From Alphaproteobacteria bacterium (GTDB lineage Bacteria > Pseudomonadota > Alphaproteobacteria > UBA2136 > UBA6156), in NCBI GenBank assembly GCA_027489415.1, contig JAIXZU010000153.1:1-8970 (forward strand): a DNA stretch of 8,970 nt, given 5' to 3'. Position 1 is the first letter of the stretch, and each line of letters begins with the position of its first letter. Both the position numbers and the translations under genes were made by a program. A model generated the notes under the pieces. That model saw nothing but the letters and a program-made list of their open reading frames with translations. It had not been told where the DNA came from and did no database searches. Shown here in pieces: positions 5,222 through 8,970 of the stretch.

Positions 5222-5236
5222 CGTTGAAAGTAAGCC

Positions 5237-5434
5237 TCAAAGTTTCGGCGTACGCCGCCGCAGTCGCTGCTCGAGCCTCTCCGCCTCGTCATCAGAAATA
5301 TCCCCGTTTTCAAGGGCCTTCTGAATGCCGTGGCGTCCAGCCCGCATCTTGAATTCGGAATCGATGATATCCAGTTCCCCGGTATCAATCTGGTCGGCTA
5401 GTTTGCCGATACTTTCCATCAGCTCGGTTGTCAT
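5237..5434 (-). CDS. Small hypothetical acidic protein, 65 aa
   Basis: I chose the ATG at 5434 because AAGGAG lies 7 nt upstream (5447-5442); a longer frame back to 5473 has no such site. The 65-residue protein begins MTTELMESIGKLADQIDTG and is mostly helical and acidic. It has KALENGDISDDEAERLEQRLRRR near 40-62. That tail loosely resembles short C-terminal helical domains of the SHOCT kind (hydrophobic helix, Gly, Ile-Ser/Thr, acidic, Leu), a weak comparison. There is no signal peptide. It converges on rplT and diverges from pheS. Function unknown. Confidence 0.7.
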   Translation of the reverse strand: MTTELMESIGKLADQIDTGELDIIDSEFKMRAGRHGIQKALENGDISDDEAERLEQRLRRRTPKL

Positions 5435-5490
5435 GGCAAATCTCCTTGCCGTTAGTGTGAAAAAGAGTGTCATGCATCAATAGGTCACTA

Positions 5491-5519
5491 TGTGTATGCA
5501 TAAAATTAACTCTCGTCAA
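5491..5519 (-). promoter_or_regulatory. Possible promoter of the small minus-strand gene
   Basis: On the minus strand, TTGACG (5519-5514; 5 of 6), a 17-bp spacer and TACACA (5496-5491; 3 of 6) lie about 56 nt before the start at 5434. The -10 is weak, so this is tentative. Confidence 0.25.
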
Positions 5520-5527
5520 CGCCAACC

Positions 5528-5556
5528 TTTCCAACACAATCAACATATCGTATAAG
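5528..5556 (+). promoter_or_regulatory. pheS promoter, likely leaderless
   Basis: TTTCCA (5528-5533; 4 of 6), a 17-bp spacer and TATAAG (5551-5556; 5 of 6). The -10 ends exactly 6 nt before the pheS ATG at 5563, the same distance as at accD, and no Shine-Dalgarno sequence is present. Confidence 0.45.
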
Positions 5557-5562
5557 CGGTGC

Positions 5563-6603
5563 ATGGATATTCAAACCGCCCTCAGCCAAATCCCCACCGC
5601 CACCACCGAAGCCTTGGAAGCCCTGCGCATCCAATACCTTGGCCAAAAAGGCGAGCTCACCGCCCAAATGCAGGCACTCGGCAAACTGGAGCCCGAGGCC
5701 CGCAAGGCCCGCGGCGCGGAACTCAACGTCATCAAAACGCAGCTCACCGAAGCTATTTCCGCCCGCAAAACCGAACTCGAAACCGAAGCCCTTAACGCCA
5801 AACTGGCCGAAGAAGCCATCGACGTCACCTTGCCGGCGGACCCCACCTACAACGGCCGCATCCACCCCATCACCGTGGCCATGGAAGACATTGCGAGCGC
5901 CCTGCGTAGCCTAGGCTTCACCCACGCCTACGGCCCGGAAATCGAAACCGACGACTACAACTTCACCAAGCTCAACCTCCCCGCCCACCACCCCGCAAGG
6001 CAGGACCAGGACACCTTCTACCTCAACCCCTTCAAAGCCGAAGCCACCGAGCGTTACCTTCTTCGTACCCAAACCAGTAACGTCCAAATCCGCACGCTGG
6101 AAACCGTCAAGCCACCGTTCCGCGTCATGGGCATCGGCCGGGTTTATCGCCGGGACTACGACCTCACCCACACCCCCCAGTTCCATCAGGTAGAGGGGAT
6201 GATGGTCGAAGCCGGCACCAACTTCAGCCACATGCGTGGCGTGCTGGATGAATTCCTGCGCCTCTATTTCGGCAAACCCCTCAAAACCCGTATGCGCCCG
6301 CACTATTTCCCGTTCACCGAACCCAGCGCGGAAATGGACATGGAATGCCTCTTCTGCAAAGGCACCGGCTGCCGCGTCTGTAAGCAAACCGGCTGGCTGG
6401 AAGTCCTCGGCTGCGGCATGGTCCACCGCAACGTGCTGGCGGTTGGGGGGCTGGATGTCGCCGAGCATCAGGGCTTCGCCTTCGGCGCGGGGGTTGAACG
6501 CCTCGCCATGCTGAAGTATGGTGTCCCTGACCTCCGGCTGTTCTACGAAAGCCACGCCGCGTTCCTGCGCCAGTTCGGCAAACCGGCTATTTCGGCAGCC
6601 TAG
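5563..6603 (+). CDS. pheS: Phenylalanine--tRNA ligase alpha subunit
   Basis: PheS is the catalytic subunit of the alpha2-beta2 class II synthetase that activates phenylalanine and charges tRNA-Phe. The frame opens upstream at 5467, but I take the ATG at 5563 because MDIQTALSQIPTATTEALEALR matches the usual helical N-terminus, giving 346 residues, a normal length. The N-terminal coiled-coil arm spans about 1-85. The catalytic core follows, with HPARQDQDTFYL (143-154), motif 2 (FRVMGIGRVYRRD near 186-198, then HTPQFHQVEG 203-212) and motif 3 (GFAFGAGVERLAMLKYG 304-320). A four-cysteine knuckle (C262, C265, C270, C273) sits in the insertion before WLEVLGCGM, as in some other bacterial PheS. R289 in MVHRNVL replaces the usual proline. 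A lipoprotein gene, not pheT, follows. Confidence 0.97.
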   Translation: MDIQTALSQIPTATTEALEALRIQYLGQKGELTAQMQALGKLEPEARKARGAELNVIKTQLTEAISARKTELETEALNAKLAEEAIDVTLPADPTYNGRIHPITVAMEDIASALRSLGFTHAYGPEIETDDYNFTKLNLPAHHPARQDQDTFYLNPFKAEATERYLLRTQTSNVQIRTLETVKPPFRVMGIGRVYRRDYDLTHTPQFHQVEGMMVEAGTNFSHMRGVLDEFLRLYFGKPLKTRMRPHYFPFTEPSAEMDMECLFCKGTGCRVCKQTGWLEVLGCGMVHRNVLAVGGLDVAEHQGFAFGAGVERLAMLKYGVPDLRLFYESHAAFLRQFGKPAISAA

Positions 6604-6665
6604 CGGGGGAACCCACCGAACCGGCCTGCGTTACCCACGCAAGTACCACGCCAATGCCAAACCAA

Positions 6666-6671
6666 TAGAAT
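6666..6671 (+). promoter_or_regulatory. Possible -10 element of the small lipoprotein gene
   Basis: TAGAAT (5 of 6) ends 9 nt before the ATG at 6681, so a transcript from it would have almost no leader. No good -35 is visible at the expected distance. Confidence 0.25.
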
Positions 6672-6680
6672 GACAAGACA

Positions 6681-6815
6681 ATGAAAAAAGCTCTCTTCTC
6701 CCTCGCAGCCCTCACCCTGCTCGCCGGTTGCGCCAGCGTCCAGCAGTGCATCCAGCCGGACCCCATGGTTCCCTCCTACTCCAACGACACCACCCTCAAG
6801 CCCGCCGCCAAATAA
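6681..6815 (+). CDS. Small lipoprotein, 44 aa
   Basis: A short frame starts MKKALFSLAALTLLAGC. It has a positively charged start, a hydrophobic stretch and a clear lipobox L14-A15-G16 followed by C17, so signal peptidase II would leave a lipid-anchored peptide of 28 residues. The residue after the cysteine is alanine, which favours outer-membrane sorting over inner-membrane retention. A second cysteine, C23, follows. The mature part is rich in Gln, Pro, Ser and Thr and shows no domain I know. It lies 77 bp after pheS and a terminator follows 18 bp after its stop. It resembles entericidin-like or other tiny lipoproteins only in size. Function unknown. Confidence 0.75.
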   Translation: MKKALFSLAALTLLAGCASVQQCIQPDPMVPSYSNDTTLKPAAK

Positions 6816-6833
6816 ACCGGGCTTCTGAAAAAT

Positions 6834-6855
6834 CGACCCCTCGGGGTCGTTTTTT
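6834..6855 (+). terminator. Rho-independent terminator between pheS and pheT
   Basis: CGACCCC (6834-6840) pairs with GGGGTCG (6843-6849), with CTCG acting as the tetraloop, followed by TTTTTT (6850-6855). It closes the unit pheS plus small lipoprotein and separates it from the downstream lipoprotein gene and pheT. Confidence 0.9.
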
Positions 6856-6884
6856 ATGGAACAAATACCGCCATGGATTATAAT
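6856..6884 (+). promoter_or_regulatory. Candidate leaderless promoter of the DUF3833-type gene
   Basis: A perfect TATAAT (6879-6884) ends exactly 6 nt before the ATG at 6891. The -35 position (6856-6861, ATGGAA) matches only 3 of 6. Position and lack of a good Shine-Dalgarno sequence fit a leaderless start; this also argues for 6891 over the in-frame ATG at 6873, which would lie upstream of the transcript. Confidence 0.45.
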
Positions 6885-6890
6885 CCCGTC

Positions 6891-7442
6891 ATGAACCTCC
6901 TCAAACTCCTCTCCCTGCCGTTCCTCCTCGCCGCCTGTTCCACTTCGCCACAGGTCTATCAGGCTGAAACCCCGAAAATGGACTTCATCACCTATTTCAG
7001 CGGGGAAACCCACGGCTACGGTGCCATCTACGGCTTTACGGGGAAGGTAACCGACCGCTTCCACGTCGCTATGCAGGGCACCCCCGGCAAAAATGCCCAA
7101 GGCCAGCGCACGCTGGACCTTCAAGAACAGTTTACTTATTCCTCCGGCAAAACCCAAAAGCGGGCGTGGTTCGTCACGGAAGTCGCCCCCGGTAAACTGG
7201 CCGCCACGGCGCCGGATGTCCCCGGCGACGCCACCGGCGAAGAATCCGGTAACGCGGTCAGCTTCAAGTACAAAATCACCATCGAACGCGCCAACGGCTC
7301 CAGTGTCACTGTGGGTTCGGACGACTGGATGTGGCACATCACCGACGACATCATCCTCAACCGTAACCAGTTCACCAAATTCGGCATTCCGGTGGCGGAA
7401 CTCGTCATCAGCTTCACCAAGCAGCCTCCCGCCAAGCCCTAA
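6891..7442 (+). CDS. DUF3833-type lipoprotein
   Basis: The 183-residue protein starts MNLLKLLSLPFLLAAC, with C16 as the lipidated cysteine and serine next to it, so it is probably an outer-membrane lipoprotein facing the periplasm. The body follows what I know of the DUF3833 pattern: YFSG (35-38), GKVTDRF (51-57), LDLQEQF (75-81), R91-x-W93, DVPGDATG (109-116) with GNA (120-122), DDWMW (144-148), and NRNQFTKFGI (157-166). Function of that family is not established; a lipocalin-like or envelope role is speculation. An in-frame ATG at 6873 would add six residues, but the promoter-like TATAAT at 6879-6884 lies inside that extension. It is unusual to find it next to pheT, 48 bp upstream. Confidence 0.85.
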   Translation: MNLLKLLSLPFLLAACSTSPQVYQAETPKMDFITYFSGETHGYGAIYGFTGKVTDRFHVAMQGTPGKNAQGQRTLDLQEQFTYSSGKTQKRAWFVTEVAPGKLAATAPDVPGDATGEESGNAVSFKYKITIERANGSSVTVGSDDWMWHITDDIILNRNQFTKFGIPVAELVISFTKQPPAKP

Positions 7443-7490
7443 AGCGCTCACACGGCTTGACGCCGCCGCCGTAACAGGCCAAAAAGACGC

Positions 7491-8970
7491 ATGAAAATCG
7501 TTCTCTCCTGGCTGTCGGACTTCCTCGACCTCACCCCCTCCACCACGCCCCAAGCGCTGGAGGCCGCCCTCATTCAACTGGGCCACGAGGTTGACGCCAT
7601 CACCACCACGGGCGCCAACTTCCCGCATGTCGTCATCGGGAAAATCCTGAGCCGCGAGCAGCACCCGAATGCCGACAAACTCGGGGTTTGTATGGTGGAT
7701 GCAGGGGAGGGGACTCCCCGCCAAATCGTCTGCGGCGCCCCCAATGCCCGCGCTGGTCTCACCGTTGCCGTCGCCCTTCCCGGCGCCGTATTGCCCGGAG
7801 ACTTCGCCATCAAATCCTCCAAAATCAGGGACGTCCAAAGTGACGGTATGCTCTGCTCCCAGCGCGAACTCGGCATGGGCAACGAGCACAACGGCATCTG
7901 GGAAATCGAACACGCAGGCGGCGTCGTCGGCGCGCCCCTCGCCAGCATTCTCGGCAAGCCGGACACCGTCCTCGACGTCGCCCTCACCCCCAACCGTGGG
8001 GACTGCTTCAGTCACCTCGGCCTCGCGCGGGAACTCGCCGCCCTCGGCCTCGGCACCCTCAAATCTCTGCCAGAATTCACCAGCGGCACCATTCCTACCA
8101 ATACGAAGGTCGATGTCGAAACCGCCGACTGCCCTCAAATCAACCTGCTGGAAATCACCGGCCTGACCGCCGGCGCCCAAGCTCCCGCTCACGTCCGCGC
8201 GCAGCTCGAAGCCGCCGGCCTGCGCCCCAAAAACGCGCTGGTGGATGCCACCAACTACACCATGCTGGCACTGGGCCAACCGATGCACGCCTACGACGCC
8301 GCCAAAGTCAGCGGCCGCATCGTCGTCAAGTCCGCCATCGGCGGGGAGAGCTTCGAAGGCCTCACCGACATCACCCTGAAGCTCAACCAAGGTGATATCA
8401 CCATCACGGACGAATCCGGTATCATCGGCCTCGGCGGCATCCTCGGCGGCAAATCCACCGCCGTGACGGACGACACCACCAGCATCATCCTCGAAGCCGC
8501 CTATTTCAATCCCGTGCGCATCGCCCTCACCGGTCAGGGCCATATTCTGCACACGGACGCCCGCCAACGCTTCGAACGCGGCACGGACCCCGAAATGGCC
8601 GCCTACGCCCTAAAGTACTGCGCGCACCTCATCACCCAGTGGGCCGGCGGTACCATCTCCGCCCCCGTCCAAGCCGGGGCAGGGGCCTCAACACCCGCAC
8701 CGATAACCTACGACTCCACCTTCTTCACCCGCTACATCGGCATGGAAGTCGCCGCCGAAAAACAAGCCGAAATCCTTCAAAATCTCGGCTTCACAGTCAC
8801 TCAACACCCAACACCCAACACTCAACACTGGCAAGTCACGCCCCCCTCCTACCGCACCTACATGACGACCCCGGAAGACCTCACCGAGGAAATCCTCCGT
8901 ATCATCGGCTATGAAAACGTGCCCTCCGTGCTCCCTCACGGTATCGGCGGCCAGTTCAACGTCAACGGCA
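7491..8970 (+). CDS. pheT: Phenylalanine--tRNA ligase beta subunit, partial (C-terminus beyond right edge)
   Basis: PheT is the beta subunit of phenylalanyl-tRNA synthetase, involved in tRNA binding and editing of misacylated Tyr. The frame is open to the edge, showing 493 of about 800 residues. The start MKIVLSWLSDFLDL is typical. A YtpR/EMAP-type tRNA-binding domain spans about 40-150 (HPNADKL, VCGAPNA, SDGMLCSQRELG). The B3/B4 editing region follows, with VDATNY, QPMHAYD (263-269), a GGILGG segment (315-320) and RFERG (360-364). The B5 domain begins near 404 (ITYDSTFF) and continues through PPSYRTYMTTPEDLTEEILRIIGYENVP. Four heptamer repeats at 8802-8829 encode QHPTPNTQH (438-446) in a B5 loop. 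No good Shine-Dalgarno sequence is present. Catalytic-like B6/B7 and B8 regions lie outside the window. Confidence 0.95.
   Translation, partial: MKIVLSWLSDFLDLTPSTTPQALEAALIQLGHEVDAITTTGANFPHVVIGKILSREQHPNADKLGVCMVDAGEGTPRQIVCGAPNARAGLTVAVALPGAVLPGDFAIKSSKIRDVQSDGMLCSQRELGMGNEHNGIWEIEHAGGVVGAPLASILGKPDTVLDVALTPNRGDCFSHLGLARELAALGLGTLKSLPEFTSGTIPTNTKVDVETADCPQINLLEITGLTAGAQAPAHVRAQLEAAGLRPKNALVDATNYTMLALGQPMHAYDAAKVSGRIVVKSAIGGESFEGLTDITLKLNQGDITITDESGIIGLGGILGGKSTAVTDDTTSIILEAAYFNPVRIALTGQGHILHTDARQRFERGTDPEMAAYALKYCAHLITQWAGGTISAPVQAGAGASTPAPITYDSTFFTRYIGMEVAAEKQAEILQNLGFTVTQHPTPNTQHWQVTPPSYRTYMTTPEDLTEEILRIIGYENVPSVLPHGIGGQFNVNG
8802..8829. repeat. 7-bp repeat inside pheT, four units of CAACACY
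   Basis: Units CAACACC, CAACACC, CAACACT, CAACACT occupy 28 bp; a degenerate unit AGTCACT (8795-8801) precedes them. They belong to the same family as the tract upstream of accD. They are read in frame as Q438 to H446, between the strand GFTV and WQVTPPSYR of the B5 domain. Confidence 0.8.

Noticed and set aside
5435..5473. Longer start for the small minus-strand gene
   Set aside because: The ATG at 5434 has an excellent AAGGAG at proper spacing while the one at 5473 has none.
5467..5562. N-terminal extension of PheS to an ATG at 5467
   Set aside because: The added 32 residues do not look like PheS, the family N-terminus starts at 5563, and the likely promoter lies within the extension.
6600..8567. 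Long minus-strand open frame of 655 codons opposite the lipoprotein genes and pheT
   Set aside because: It is antisense to clear protein-coding genes, runs across several of them, and has a low-complexity Gly/Asp/Val-rich composition typical of shadow frames in GC-rich DNA.

Overview
The window carries core housekeeping genes of a Gram-negative bacterium, mixed with a few accessory genes. It holds accD, the ribosomal pair rpmI-rplT, and the two phenylalanyl-tRNA synthetase genes pheS and pheT. Two lipoprotein signal peptides, proteobacterial-type AccD and L20 sequences and GC-rich, C-ending codons suggest Pseudomonadota, perhaps an alphaproteobacterial lineage. That placement is an inference from protein style, with no phylogeny behind it. 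Several genes (accD, pheS, probably both lipoprotein genes, perhaps pheT) have no Shine-Dalgarno sequence. Three of them have a -10-like hexamer exactly 6 nt before the ATG, which points to leaderless mRNAs.

Layout: 1-902 holds two minus-strand genes of unknown function. They are diverged tandem paralogues with a shared promoter element, and a terminator lies between them. At 963-1025 a 7-bp repeat tract leads into accD (1039-1908, fatty-acid synthesis). accD converges on a minus-strand soluble globin-coupled chemoreceptor (2043-3128), with a second 7-bp repeat tract between them. A 438-bp AT-rich intergenic region (3129-3566) has inverted repeats and a perfect sigma70 consensus promoter that drives a MazG-like nucleotide pyrophosphohydrolase (3567-4295), which ends in a strong terminator. 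A third 7-bp tract follows, then rpmI (with an unusual C-terminal extension) and rplT under their own promoter and with a strong terminator. A small minus-strand ORF (5237-5434) shares that terminator.

The usual pheS-pheT order is kept, but the genes are separated by a 44-residue lipoprotein gene, a terminator and a DUF3833-type lipoprotein gene. pheT runs off the right edge, and its B5-domain region contains four copies of the same 7-bp repeat found upstream of accD.

Working together: PheS and PheT form the alpha2-beta2 synthetase that charges tRNA-Phe, and L35 and L20 are large-subunit ribosomal proteins, so the right half is a translation cluster. AccD is half of the carboxyltransferase of acetyl-CoA carboxylase. 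The receptor and the MazG-like enzyme look like stand-alone sensing and nucleotide-housekeeping functions. The most unusual aspects are the leaderless pattern, the heptamer tracts with one inside a core gene, the lipoprotein genes splitting pheST, and the uncharacterised paralogue pair at the left edge.
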